From NCBI GenBank assembly GCA_016801885.1, contig CM028898.1, forward strand, positions 11,180,177 through 11,244,176: a DNA stretch of 64,000 bases, written 5' to 3'. Source of the DNA: Toxotes chatareus. Its lineage: Eukaryota > Chordata > Actinopteri > Toxotidae. The notes below the pieces were generated by a model. It was not told where the DNA came from. It did no database searches and was given only the letters and a program-made list of their open reading frames with translations. Positions 15,128 to 28,100 of the stretch are shown one piece after another. The translations under genes were made by a program, and so were the position numbers. Every line of letters begins with the position of its first letter. Position 1 is the stretch's first letter.

Positions 15128-15689
15128 TGCTTAGTGGTACAGTAAGTGGAGAGTGCCACGCCATCTTGAGCACCAAAGTCAGCAATTTTATAAAATGCAC
15201 GAGTAGCTTGATGTACTGCCAGTTGCACACATTTCTATCGCTCTCTCTACAGAGACGAAAATCACATTTGATTCAATTTGATAACAGAATTGGGTCATGA
15301 TTTGAGAAATGTTCCTCGCACCACAGCAGGGACACACACAGAGAGACACACAACACTCTCTCTGCCAGCTTAGTCTATGGCCTGCCAGCCGCTCCACCAT
15401 TGCCAATTAATTTTATTGGGAGTTAATCATGTTATTTATGCTCATTAAGAGCGAGCAGTCTTCTCAGGCTCTGCACTGTCAACTCAAGTGAAAGATCTCA
15501 GAGTGCTTCAATGCCATGGCCATGAAAGGGAGACATTGGATTCTATAGCTTAGGAATTTAGGTGTGAAATTAGACATTGAATATGAGGTTAAAGTGGAAA
15601 CTTTCAGCCTTAAGATTAATGCTGTTTAGTCCATGACAAGGAAAAAGCGGGTGGATGAAAAAAGGTCCCTTTATGTTTTTTTTTCCTTA

Positions 15690-15960
15690 CAGTGTTTTTA
15701 ACCATGCTTAGCACCTGTACAGATGACAATGTTGGTAACAACTGTTGGATGAACTGCCATTTTAGTAACTTTGGCAATAACACCACTTTTCATCTAGCGC
15801 CACCATCAGGCCAAAATTCTGTCCCACGCTGTTTTATGACCAAATTACTGCAAAACTAATTCTCATTAGCATCAACTTTGTGCTTTGTGGTAATTATCAC
15901 ATGTGAGCATGCTAACGTGCTAAGCTATGATAGTGAACATAGTTTGGTTGTGGCATTCAC
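15690..15960 (-). repeat. Interspersed repeat, family A, copy 1
   Basis: Read on the minus strand this has the blocks gcatgctcacatgt, tttgcagtaatttggtcataaa, gcctgatggtggcgctagatgaaaagt and a terminal attcatcc-like block. The same order of blocks, diverged, recurs at 45115-45360 and 48110-48480 on the plus strand. I recall this as a very common non-coding repeat in perciform fish genomes, probably a non-autonomous DNA transposon; the class is from memory, while the shared block order is visible here. Ends are approximate. Confidence 0.6.
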
Positions 15961-16227
15961 GAGCTGCACTGAGTGGTGATATATTTTATGAAATGGTTGG
16001 GAGGTGGCCTTCACGGGGAGGTAACTGTCATGGTTCATTTCTTCAACATTCATTAAACACATCAGCTCATGAAGAAGTGTGGCTGACAGCATTAATGAAT
16101 CTTTACCCAGGGTCACTGTCTGATTAGTGTCGATCAAGGGCTGCCCAGTAACTGAGCCGAGCACAGTCTGAGAATATGAGGGATGGACAATCTTAATTGG
16201 GGCAAAAAAAAAAAAAAAAAAAATAAG

Positions 16228-16372
16228 CATTAAGTACATTTACTCAAATACTCTGTCTGCTTTACTTATGTATTTCCTGTCTCATGCAACTTTACATTTC
16301 CGTGGTACATTTTAACTTCAACACATTTATTTAACAGCTATAGTTTCTAGTTACTTTTCAGATAAAGATTCT
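16228..16372 (+). repeat. Interspersed repeat, family C, copy 1
   Basis: Contains the blocks taagtacatttactcaaata, acatttatttaacagctatag and ctagttacttttcagat. Related blocks recur at 25565-25668 (3' end, acttgaataaatgtacccag then ttccaccactg) and 45383-45490. This resembles a widespread teleost repeat whose consensus reads like tandem tactt/agta words. A poly-A run at 16204-16222 precedes it. Ends are approximate. Confidence 0.6.
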
Positions 16373-18700
16373 TATTTCTTCTGGCATTTGAACACTGCAG
16401 CAAATTTTGACAAATTAAATGCTCTTTTCACAATTTTCATTATGTTCGGAGTTAAACATTGGAGTGAGAAGGAGAAGGACACTTTTTTGTCTTTGGCAAA
16501 ATTGAGGAAATATGCATGAATCCAGACGTATAATAGTAGCGCTAAATTAAAGCTGCAGTGTAATGCCTTTACTGAAAATGCTATGACCTCTTTGCAAACC
16601 ATATTTTCATTTAAATCTTTCTGACAGAGAAACCAAGGCACATAACCGAGGAACAAAGTATGAAATATTTCTCAATTAAAAGAGCACACAGCTTGAGAGT
16701 TCATCTGGCTTTATTAAGAGATGTGAGGACCACAGGGCAGCTAGCCATGCAGAGAACTAGCCTGGTAGTGCGCGTTAAAGTGAGAAAGTGGAATTCACCT
16801 GGCTAATACTGATCCTGAGCCAATCTTGGTTCTAGTCAGTGAAGGTAATGTTTGGGATTAGCATGGTGCAGACTGATCCGAGATCACTTTGTAAAAGCTG
16901 CAACACTCCCGAAGCTGGAGTTCAAAATCTAATCTTTATACACACTGCAAAAGCACAGATATACACGGACACGTGTGGCTACGCTTGAAAGCAGCTGAGT
17001 ACAAAACAGAGTGACTGACTAGAACTGTTGTGCATAGTATTTGAAAAGATTTGTGCTGACAGGGCTAGAAGTTAATTGAGCATAGAGATGCATACATTGG
17101 TAAGTGGGACAATAAACAATAATCTCCTGTAATTTATAACTGTGAAGTTAATGCCCTTAGTTGGCTCCAGGGTTGGTTGCAAACCTTAGAGTGCTATTCA
17201 GAGCCAATATGTACAGTATCTTTATAAGGCTATTTACAAATACAGTCATTTTTAAATTTAAAGTTATTGCTGCAACAGAGGCAGCTTGTCACTGCCGTAT
17301 GGTTTATAATGACACAGCAATACATGAAATGGTGTGAGGTGGTTTTGCCTTTTACCACCTTTAATTACAGCAACAACATCAGTCCCTCAGCGTTACTTAG
17401 AACTAACCACGTGTGCTGGGAGAAAAGGTAGCCATTCACCAAAAATTCAACACCTTTTTGACTGGTGCATGACCTTCTGAAAGACAGAGTCTGATAGCTT
17501 TTTTTTTTTCTAAAGAAATAACACTGAGTTTGGTTTTTAATTTATCATCCTGAATAACAATATTTCTTTGCTCTGTTCGCCCCTGTAAGGAAAGCATCAG
17601 AAAGTCAAGACAAAACACGATGCTCACGTTGTAGCGCTCATGAGATATGACAGCAAATATTACAGGACATTACGTACAGATAAACAACGCTGAGAGTATA
17701 ATGACAGGAAGCTGCTTCTAGTGATTGATTTAAGAGTTACATGGAACAGAGTGAACTATAAAATCTGTGTGTGTTAGTGTGTGTGGAAAGAGCATGATTG
17801 AAGGGCATACTGAGAAAGACGCTCCCAGAGGTGCACAGAAAGCATTTGTCACATCGGAGCTGTGAAGAGCAAAAATGTACCATAATCTAATCACTGGAGA
17901 GCAGAAATACAGAAACCCCTCTGTGTGTGTGTGTGTGTTATGACTTTCATTTGACCAAAATGTAGCAGAGAAGACTTTTAAATTTTTACACAATGTTATA
18001 CCTGAATCATTTTCTAGTCAGAGCAGTGTGTGAGTGTGACTCATATGCACATCGTGAATCCATGTTGCAGTCTGCACATACAGAACTGGATCGTCATAGT
18101 TTATATCCTTAGCTGAATCTATTGAGCCAAATCTGTTTAAGGGTTTGAAACAGCCAACCAAAACGTGTTTGCACAAGCAACTACGATAAACAGCTACACA
18201 CTTTCACTGTCTCTTATGTCTTGTTTTCTCTACACAAACAATGAAATGAAGACAGTCTGCTCAAAGTCCCCTTAGGCTTGGATATGCCTTGACATCATAA
18301 TAAAGTAGTCCTCGCCCCTTTCTCGCAGACGGATGGCCAGTGGAGGTGGCTAGTGAGGTAGCCAGGCTTCCCGCACACTTATCCTCTTCTCTATGATGCT
18401 ACATTTCTGTTGTGAGTGTGTATAAAATCACACAAAGTAAAGTTGTGCTACGAGAAAAGTAGCTCTAAAGAACTCTAAAGAAGCCGCCCCTCCTTTAAGT
18501 CTTAACTTTTAAAATCTTATGCAGTAAAACGCAAAGTTGAGGATCGTTGTCCACTCAAGCTGCTACTTCACTGCCACTTTTTGGAGGAATGGGGGTGGGT
18601 GGTTGGAGGTCAGTGAGGTGTTGGGTTAACACTCCTGAGTATTTCTCCATTGTAGTGAACTTCTCTACGAAACTGAGGATCAAGGAGAAGTGCGCCGCCA

Positions 18701-21700
18701 TCATATCTCTAGCAGATACTTCACAGGTACCAAGCCTCTCTTTTTCCCGCTGGTCAGTCGGAGGAAACCGTCAATCTCCTCGTTCTTCCCCACACAGATC
18801 TGCAGTGGGGGAGTCCGCAGAGGTGAGGGAAGGAGGGAGGGAGGGAAGAGAGGAGTATGGAGCAGGAGGAGGAGCAAGTGACAGTCAGTGATGTGAGAGA
18901 GTTTGTGGACTGAGGCTAAAAGTGAGCTGCATTGGAAGCCATAACATGCTGTCCTCTGTAATCTCAGCAGTTTTCTGCATGAATTTGCATAAATTTTAAA
19001 ATGAATTCAGTGTGTGTGAGCGAGAGAGAAAAAAAAAACTGTGTGTGTTTAATGCGCGTTCACCTGGGCCTCTTTTACAGTCATCTGGCCTTTGTCTCGG
19101 TTGCCGTGGAAACCAGCGGTGACCTTCCACACCCGCTCGCCAGGGCGGACCCGCTGCACAAAGTTGGCTGGGAAAAATCCCACCTTGTCTCTGCTTTTCC
19201 CCTGTTTAACACATCCAGACATGGACACATGCACCCACACACACACGTAAACTGTCAGTTTTGCACCACAGTACAAAAATCTGTAACAATGATTTCCCAT
19301 AGTCTGAATAAAAGTCACCCTCTGTGGAATAAGCCAAAATCTGCTGCCTTGCAGATGAAAGGAAATCACTACATACGTTTCAGGACAAACAGCAAAACCA
19401 ACACAGGCAGCTGCCACTACGGTCCTTGGCAGTCCTTGGCTGAGCATACACAATTAGGTACTTTGCATTTTCATTTTTGTTTACTTGACCAGTTGCCTAA
19501 ATATGCATCACATTCATATCACAGTAACAAAATGGAATTCAAATGAACCAGGACAATTAGCAGGAAAACGTTTTTGTTCCCTAATTAGCAGCAACAATAC
19601 TAGACCAAAAAGCATCTGTATTTGCAGAGCCATAATCCCCCTCTATTCAGAGGCCCTGTCAAACAAGCGTACAAAGCCATTGAGTTTTAGAGTCACATGA
19701 CTCCACATTTAGCAGGTGCTGCTTAGACCCAGATGTTGCTTCCTCCACACTGAGAAAAAGCATGTTTACAGTGAAACAGCAGAAGATTTCTGTGGCATTT
19801 AAATGTCACTTTTCTGAGTGTAGTTTGCAAGGCTTAATATTACAGTTACTCTCATTAAATCTAACAAAATGTTTAGTTTTGGTTCATTTTAATGAGTCCC
19901 TTAAAGTTCTTTTACTTAAACTCTTGAACTTGTTAGATAAGCACTTTATTAGCCACTTTACTGAAGCATACTGTACATCCCACTAGTTTTCCCTGGAGCT
20001 ACGTTTATGTAAAGACCTCTCTGTCCTTCGGCAGGTGAAGGTTAAAATCTTCAGCTACCTCATTAAACACTGACTGCAATCTGCTACTTCCTCTTCATGC
20101 TAACAAGCTCCGCTAACACCTAAACCTGCTGTCCTTCAAGCACACCCACCGACTCTTTGGCATTATTATCCCTGAACAGCTCTGCTTTGAATGGAAGAAC
20201 TGTGTGTGGGACTGTAGTATCTATTCAAAGGCAGCCCTGAGATTTGTAGTGAGAATATTTTACTCCTCTAAGTACCGGCTTAGTACAAAGAAAGAAAAAC
20301 AGAAAAAAGGAAAAAAGAAAGATGATGAGAAAATGTATGAAGACACATTAGTTCAGTGCATCTGGACAGGTTTTTTTTTCTTTTTCACAACCCACCTTCC
20401 ACCAGTCCTCATTGGAATCATCTGTGACTTGAACTCGATCACCAGGCCTGGAGGAAAAACAGACAGTCAAACGAAGCACTCGATGAGAAGATTTGTTTAT
20501 TTACTACCAGAAACATGACAGTCACTCATAGTGATTAATGCTACAGTGAGCACCCTTTAAACTGCTTACTGCTTTCATTTCAAGCTATGTTTTAGATTTG
20601 AGTCTTGTTTGCACTGGAGGAGAAGTTGCAATACATGAACAAGATGTTTCTCACCAAGAAAACTTTGATATCCCACATATAAGTTGGACGATGAGGTTAT
20701 TGCTCAGGGAGCACTCATCACTGTATGGATGATGTTCTTGTCCTATGTTGTTTTTTGTAAACTATTGTAAATGTCACCACGAATTAAGTTGTTTTTCTGA
20801 GGGAGCTGGACACCTCTGTCCGTGTAAAGAAATGTCTTGTGTGCTGTCTTCTTGCACAGACATATCCTCTAGATCAGTGGTGAGTATCAAACCACACTCG
20901 CAGCTGTTTGTCCCTCCCGGCCTCCCAGCATGCTCCCTCCTCCCACCCTGAACCCTACGACCCCCAGCGAACATCCTGCTGAGCAGGCAGATGGTGTGTA
21001 AGTGTCTGTAAAATTTTGGCCAGGTAAACACTTCCTCCTCGCTCAGCCGATTACTCTCACACACCCACACACAATATACAAACAAACTGGACTGACTGTA
21101 GTTCCAAGTCGTTCTTCTCCTGAGGCAGGAACTTGTACAGAGCCACGTAGGTGTGGATGGAGTGGACCTCCACTCGTTTGGGAGTCTGACAAAGAGACGG
21201 ATACACAGATTTAAATATTGTCATCTGTCTGTTCTTCATGAGGAAGTCTGAAACTGAGTGAAATGGACGGAGAGTTTGATAGGAGGTTGGCAGAGTGCAC
21301 TTTCATCCACGAAAAATACGCTGAAAGATGAGAGGAATGCTGACTACACACCTTCAGGCTGACCCTGTCTTCTGAATCAGCCTTCTCGCTTTCAGGAGGA
21401 GTGAGCACTGGAGAGACAGACGTGTATGCACAAAGAGAAAGGGAGAGGGGAAAAGAGAAAGAGAGAGGGGGAAAGACAATATGTGTGAGAGAAAGAAAGG
21501 TCATATGTAAAACAGACAAAGGGAGAAAGAGAGGGGAAAGAGAAAGAAGAAGAAGAGGAGATACAAAGACAGGAGTCTTGTCACTTTGCAGCAAACAGGA
21601 AGGAAGACTGGAGTCAAGGTCATTAACTGTAAAGTGGCAGCAGTGCAAACAGAGATGATCCCTTCTCCTGGGACTAAAGACAGAGAGGGAAAAGTACTGT

Positions 21701-24700
21701 GTACACACAAGCACACAACCTGCGGTGCATCAAATGTTAATGTAGTTTCTTCTCAGTACTGAAATGTTATAAAGGACTTTGAAGAAAACATTCACCATAG
21801 TATGAACAATTTATTAATAATGAACCATTCGTTTCTGGGATCATTCCATTGTTGGTGTAAATTTCTTTTTCTCTGTCATTTTAAGTGGGGTACTTTGACA
21901 TTGTGTGAAATACGTTTATTTGCTTTTATTTATATGAGAAGATTAACACCACTCTAATATCACCACTGTAAATATGAAGCTACAGACACCAGGTGGTTAG
22001 CTTGCATATTTCTGGATCTTTCACTGGCAGTGTGTAAAGTCCTGATTGACTCACTTCCTGGGATTTGTTCCTCTTCAACTATAGGCTGGTTTTCAAGTCT
22101 GTCTTGCGGTTTTTCTGTCTATAAAAGAGAAAAGGTTGCAGGCAACAGAGTCAGCAATATTCTTGGTATGATTAATGTCAACATGAATTTATATGAATGA
22201 CAGGGGTTGTCCGCGTATTTCATGTGGATGTGTGTGTTTATACCTCATGACAGGGCGACTCTGAGATACTGCCGAAGCTGGAGCGACTCATCTGAGCCAG
22301 TGACGTCCCATAGCGCAATGCCTCGTACACAGGGTCAACAATGCCATTATCTGCTTCTACACACAGACAGACAAGGTGGAACAGAGCAACATATGTGCAG
22401 CTTTATAGCTGACAATATACTGACACAAATACACACACACACACACACACATTCCCCTGCACAGGCACAAACATACAGTGGCTTGTCAGGCTTCAACAAC
22501 TGAAGGCCACAGACATGGTGATTAGTCATCCGGAGATTTCAGTGGTTTGGTGCTGTGATAAATCAGCCAGCGTTTCCATCACTCACCCTGAGCAGCAGGA
22601 GCCTCTCTGACCACACCCAGCGGATCGATGGTGAGCAGAGGTGAGCTGAAGTTTCTCTTGAAAGCTCCTGTCTGATGGCCCGAGCAGAGAGAGGAGGAGA
22701 CAGGGGACAAAAAAGGAAGGAGAAATGTTACTTGAGGCAGAAAAAAAGACAAAAGGGCAGGTGTAATATTTTGCCTTCAGACAATAGCAGAGGTTTTATC
22801 TGGGAAAGGTAGGCCTACAGTGTGTGCTGAGTGAGAAAGCTGAGTAGCTGAAAATGTAGTAGTATCAGTCTGGCTGTTCTTTCAGTATTTCAACTCAACA
22901 GAAATATCCAACAGATAATTTTGCAGATAGAAGCACTTTTTAGGAAAAAGGCACCTAACTTATGTTATTGTATCTCTTGGTATTTATATTCAATTTTCAG
23001 TTATTCCCATGTGCACTTTCAGCAAAGTGAAGGTTAGGCATGCAAATCCACTCTTTCAAGTTGGGAGAACACTGAGGTCATGGTTAAATAAAGAATAAGT
23101 CACATGCTTCTTTTACACAGGGTGTGGACCCAGGGCATCTGTCATAGGAAAACACTCCGTCTTGACCCCCATACCCTTACTTTTTACTATACATGAATGA
23201 ATTTCACACTAAAATGAAATCCCTAATGCAGAAAAGCGGCATATGAAAGTAGTTTGTAAGAGGAGGCGAGGCTGCTTCGCCTCGTCCCTCGTGGGTTACA
23301 TCTAAGAACATTTTGCTCATTTTTACATCAAGCTGTGTTTGAGATGTTTTGCATCTGAGCCCTTTGATTTATGGACTGTTGGAGGAACAAGAGAGGTCAT
23401 GACGAATAAGCAGGTAAGCTTCAGTACTTTCCTCTACAATAACAGTTTGACCCCTAATCACCTGTATCATTCATGCAAACTGTATCAGTGCTAAAGAGGT
23501 ACAGACATACGTTTCCATCTTGACACATGTAGGTTAGATCACCTGATATGACCTATTACTGCACTGACTGTATTATTACCCACTGATGGTGGCAATAATA
23601 CATTCACCATTAGTTTTAACACTGAATTCCTGAAGAAATGTCCCCCAGCACTGCTGTATGCCTAATGGAGTATGACTGAACTTTCCTCTTGTCTGCCTTC
23701 AAGCAAATCCATTCACGCGATCTGCATACCGAGGCACCGTCTCTGTCAAACTGTAGACGAGTGCAGATCTGATACTGTACAAGCTTTGATATCTCATTGT
23801 TTCTTTATTTAGCAAGAAAAACATGTGTCGCTACAGTACATGACTCATCAGCCTAAGAGATAACATTACAAAGTCCTGTTTTTGACAGCGGGGCTGTGAT
23901 AAATCAGATCTGTGTGCTGCAAATAGAAACAGTTTATAAAGATAGTATCTCAGCTTTATTTATCCTGTTTTACAGTGAGTGATAAATGCTCAAACTAACA
24001 CTCAGAGAATGAACTACCTTCATTATGCATCATTTTGCTGGCAAAACATCCCTCATGTTAAACTTGTCACTTATCGGTTTACATAAAAAAAATATTCTGC
24101 ATTCATGATATGACAAGAGAAAGATTGTTGATAAATAATTTAGCCTTTGACTGTTTATTCTTCTGCTTATCACTAACAGTGACTGACAGTCAAAGCAAAG
24201 AAATATATTTATGTAGAGGAAAATATGACAATAGGACAGAGAGTAGACCATCTGAAAAGTACAGAAGTCATCCAAAAGTGAAACACCGCTTTGAGGTATT
24301 GAGGGAGTGTGATGGCTGCTTTCAGGACTGACAGACAAGAATTTGCCCAGAATCGCTTCTTTATCTCCTTTGATCACAGAACAGAAACTTCACCTCTGCA
24401 CGGAAATAACTGCATGAAACTCTACTCTAAAACATAAATGAATAGTGTGATTATATAAGAGCTCATCATATTTTTAACCAGTGATGTGATTATAAAATAG
24501 GCAATAGACAATATTTCGGACGACCCAATCAAATTAAAAATTAACAACATATGCAATGTAATGTAATGTAATGTAATGTAATGATATTTACTAGTTGTAC
24601 TCATTTAGAAAGAATGTGTGCTCACACTGGCCCTGCAACCGCCCAAGTGTCTTGAAGTTTGTGATGCTTTTTTTTCCCTAAGAATTGTTAATTATCCTTG

Positions 24701-25100
24701 TTTTAATCTATTTGTCTCAGGAAACAAAGGACACAAACAAAATAAAAGTGCTCATTGTAAATAAACTTGGCAAATGCTTCACTTAACTTTCAGATTATTA
24801 TAATTAATGAGTGGCAACTGGCCTCATCTCCTCTGCCAGTACTTTCCACCACATTGAACAAACTGGAGGTAGATGAATTATTTCCCCAGCATCACAAACC
24901 TTCCCTTTCACATCAAATAGGCAAACACTATCCCAATGATTACATCTCAGCATTTCAGTAATGGTGAGTGTGCAGAGTTAGTGGACAGACAACAGACAAG
25001 CGATAATTTCACACTTTGCTCAGCGGAGATGCAGAGAAAGCAAGATTGAAGGACACTGACCACTGGAATATAAAAGAGGAGACACAAAGTCTGGTTAGAA

Positions 25101-25158
<58 letters not shown>

Positions 25159-28100
25159 GCTTTCCTGCAAAGGCACTTTTTTATGCAGAGCTCAGCAGGC
25201 CTATTTCTTTAATCAAACTATAATACATCTTTAAATTTAATTAACATTGATTAGCAAAAAGTTGTCATGATTCCAAAGTAATTTAAACTCGCTCGATTCT
25301 GAGGACATTTTAAAGCAACTGGTCATATATGAGTGCGCTCAGAAAAAGGGCTGAGGGGAGCTATGGTCATCGATGTTCATTTTTCATTTTGAATTGCATG
25401 ACTGCATAAACTCTCACTTATGCAAGTTGTGCCTGATCAAATTGTATTGTATGAATGACAAGTTGTGGAAGAAGTAATGACTTAAAACAAGTTTGAGTTA
25501 TCTCACCGTAGCTCTCGAATAAATGTGGAGTAAGGAGTTCAATGTTTGCCTTTCTATATAGACGTATAAATTAGCATAAAACAGAAATGCTTAAGTACAG
25601 GTATCTGTAAAGTGTATTGAAGCATAACACTTGAATAAATGTACCCAGGTACGTTCCACCACTGTGACTGATGTGCATTCATAAAGCCTCACTATGATGG
25701 CCTGCTTCTCCAGCTCTTCACTTGACTCTGCTGCCAGCTGAAACTCTGCTCTCTCCTCCCTGCAGCAACTACACTGCTGCTCTGTCTGGCCTCAAGTCAT
25801 CCCAAGAGTGTGACTGGCATTTCTAATCAGCAAATCGCAGTGGACCACCCTGAATCAACTCGAAGCAATTTGTTTTAAAGTTTTTCCCACAAAATCACAC
25901 AGATGAGATGGACAATATCACAATGATGTCCAGCTATTTCTGCATGAACAGGACGTCTGATGCCCTAAATTGCCCAGTCCATTTTTTCTACATTTCCTTT
26001 CAATTTCAAATATGTATAATTGGTATACCATAATTTCAAAACAACACCTGAGCAATTACAGCACATTAAGTGCAATCTAAGTAAAAATTCAGGAGTTATT
26101 TGCACACAGCAGCTTTTCGGTTAAGTGTGCATGAACCTCGGCCCTTAAGTTACGTAGATGTATGAGAAGTAGCCTCAAACTCCATCCGCTTTTTGTAAAA
26201 TGCCTAATCCTTGCTTTGATGAGTGTGCAGTGATCGAAAAGGACACCGCCGAAGGCTTGGCGGGAGCCTGCCGTGTCATATCCTCGAGGGATTGTGAGCG
26301 CCTCAAACACACTGAATTTCACACTGAATTAGCCAGACCAGCTGGTACAGGGAGATATTGATTTTCCAACAGAGTTGGGGGGGTGAGGGGTGGAGGAAAT
26401 GTAGCACCCAGACAAGAGAGAGGAAGAGAGGAGGGTGTTATGTGAGAAGAGCAGCACATGCGGGAGGAAGGACAAAAAGGCTGAGTGAAAAAATGTTGGG
26501 ACCTGGCCATTGAAACTTTATCAGTGTCATTCTCCTCAGTTTTTTGTTCCTCTTATGGCATTTCTAGTTGGAAGATAGCTTTATCCCACTGCTACCCTTT
26601 TCACACGTTTTCAGTGTCTTAGATGACTTTGCAAAGTTCTGGTCAATCCACATTTCCATTTATAACCACTACCTTTTTGTCTCTGCTGGTTTGAAAAGGG
26701 ATTTATTCTCTTTTAACAAGATGGGGGCTTTGAGGCTAAGCATGTTACCAGGACTAAAGACTATGCCAAACGACTGTGAGAGACAATTACAGCATCCAGA
26801 TGTTATTCAATTCTGCTGACACAATGCATTCTGCATTAGTCTCTGCCTTACAGAGAGATTGTGTGTATTTCTAATACATTCTAAAAACAAATACAATAAA
26901 AGATAAAAAATGTAATGTAATGTAACTGAATTTAACATTATTAATCAGTAAAAAGCCAACCTGAACGAACGGTGATTAAGCATTTTATCCTAATGAGAGT
27001 TGGCTCCTCAAGGGTGGCACTGTTCCTTTCCACAACACAGTGACAAATTTCAAGAGAATGAGAAAACACAATAATAAAAACGTGATAATAAAAAAGTGTC
27101 ACATTTTAAATAAGCTACCTAAGCGCTAAGACAGAAAAAAAAGGAAGAGAAAGGTCAGACAAACTGAGTGATCAGTGCAGTAAAAGTGAAATGTTTAAGA
27201 AAAAGAACGATGGAATTTTTCATACAAACGAAATTATTAAATTAAATTAAAATTTGTGACTTTGTGTTACCATTTATTCTCTGTGGGCAGAAAGGTGAAA
27301 TTGTTAGCTTCATAAAGACACACTGTGCATGGTAGTGAAACCTGATGATTCTGTACCTTGCCGTTACAGGGCTGCTGCGAGAGCTCTGATGAGCACCAGA
27401 GGTGGGCCGCCAGCTTACAGGCTTTACAACGCAGCCCCTGCTTGGAGTTTCCTGCAAAGACACCAGCAGTGACATTAACACACAGCCCTCTTGGTAGACT
27501 GAAGAGTGACAGCTGTCATATTCCTGTTATCACCAACAGGTTAAGATCACTGCAAACTGCAATATCATGTTTTGTAGTCACACTGGAAGGGAAATAAAGC
27601 AGACTGCTTGTTGCCACAGAATTATCTGTCCAGTGTGGTTTTATCTATGGTATAATTTGTGAGTAAAAAGCTTCATTACTATGGCAGATGCTGCCATAAT
27701 AACTGTGACTGATCAATGTGCTCTTAAGACTGGTCTGAAAGCTTAATAGCTTTGCCAGTTATGAAGCATTTACAGTTCACAAATGTGTCCCTCGTACACA
27801 ATAATCACAGCCCTGAATTGATTCTGATCCGCAGGCTGCCAGATGACTGAATCCAGCTGATGTGTACTCTATACCCTGCCATTTGAGTGCTTCTTTCTAA
27901 TAGATTGTGAACCGGGGCAGTTTCTCTGGTGTCAATTTGCTAAAGAAAGCAAAAGAGAGTAATAGAGACACAGCATGGACTTGACATGAAATACTAAAAT
28001 ATTTCTAAGCTGTGAGTTGATGTGTCTTTCTTTGGGTCAACACTGATCAATAAACCCTTAGGTTTGTGGAACATGAACCAACCAAGAAATAAAAAAGAAG

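Larger units (their letters stand above)
6122..18700. other. Intergenic region between rpl19 and stac2; no gene recognised
   Basis: About 12.6 kb of AT-rich DNA. All open frames here are short (mostly under 110 codons), lack recognisable protein similarity, and none is flanked by convincing splice signals in a conserved frame. It contains microsatellites (CT-rich tract near 8621-8650, TG at about 9556-9571, TA at 10928-10961, GA at 15069-15125), hairpins at 12092-12144 and 13266-13322, a poly-A at 16204-16222, and two interspersed-repeat copies at 15690-15960 and 16228-16372. The right end, below 18701, should include the stac2 3' UTR on the minus strand, but I could not fix its polyadenylation site. 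Confidence 0.6.
22672..27356 (-). other. stac2: stac2 intron 3 (4.7 kb); repeats only
   Basis: No exon-like open frame is supported in this intron. It holds a TAATG pentanucleotide run at 24555-24583, a 52-base (GT)n at 25104-25155, a family C repeat end at 25565-25668, a short second TAATG run at 26910-26925 and a small GC-rich hairpin near 23262-23285. Confidence 0.7.

Noticed and set aside
19001..19546. 181-codon plus-strand open frame
   Set aside because: It is antisense to stac2 exon 10 (19064-19201), whose minus-strand frame matches STAC2 and has correct splice sites. The plus-strand frame has no recognisable domain.
21211..21714. 167-codon minus-strand open frame rich in S, L and P
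   Set aside because: It reads through the polypyrimidine tract and crosses the real stac2 exon 7 in another frame; the composition is that of C/T simple sequence.
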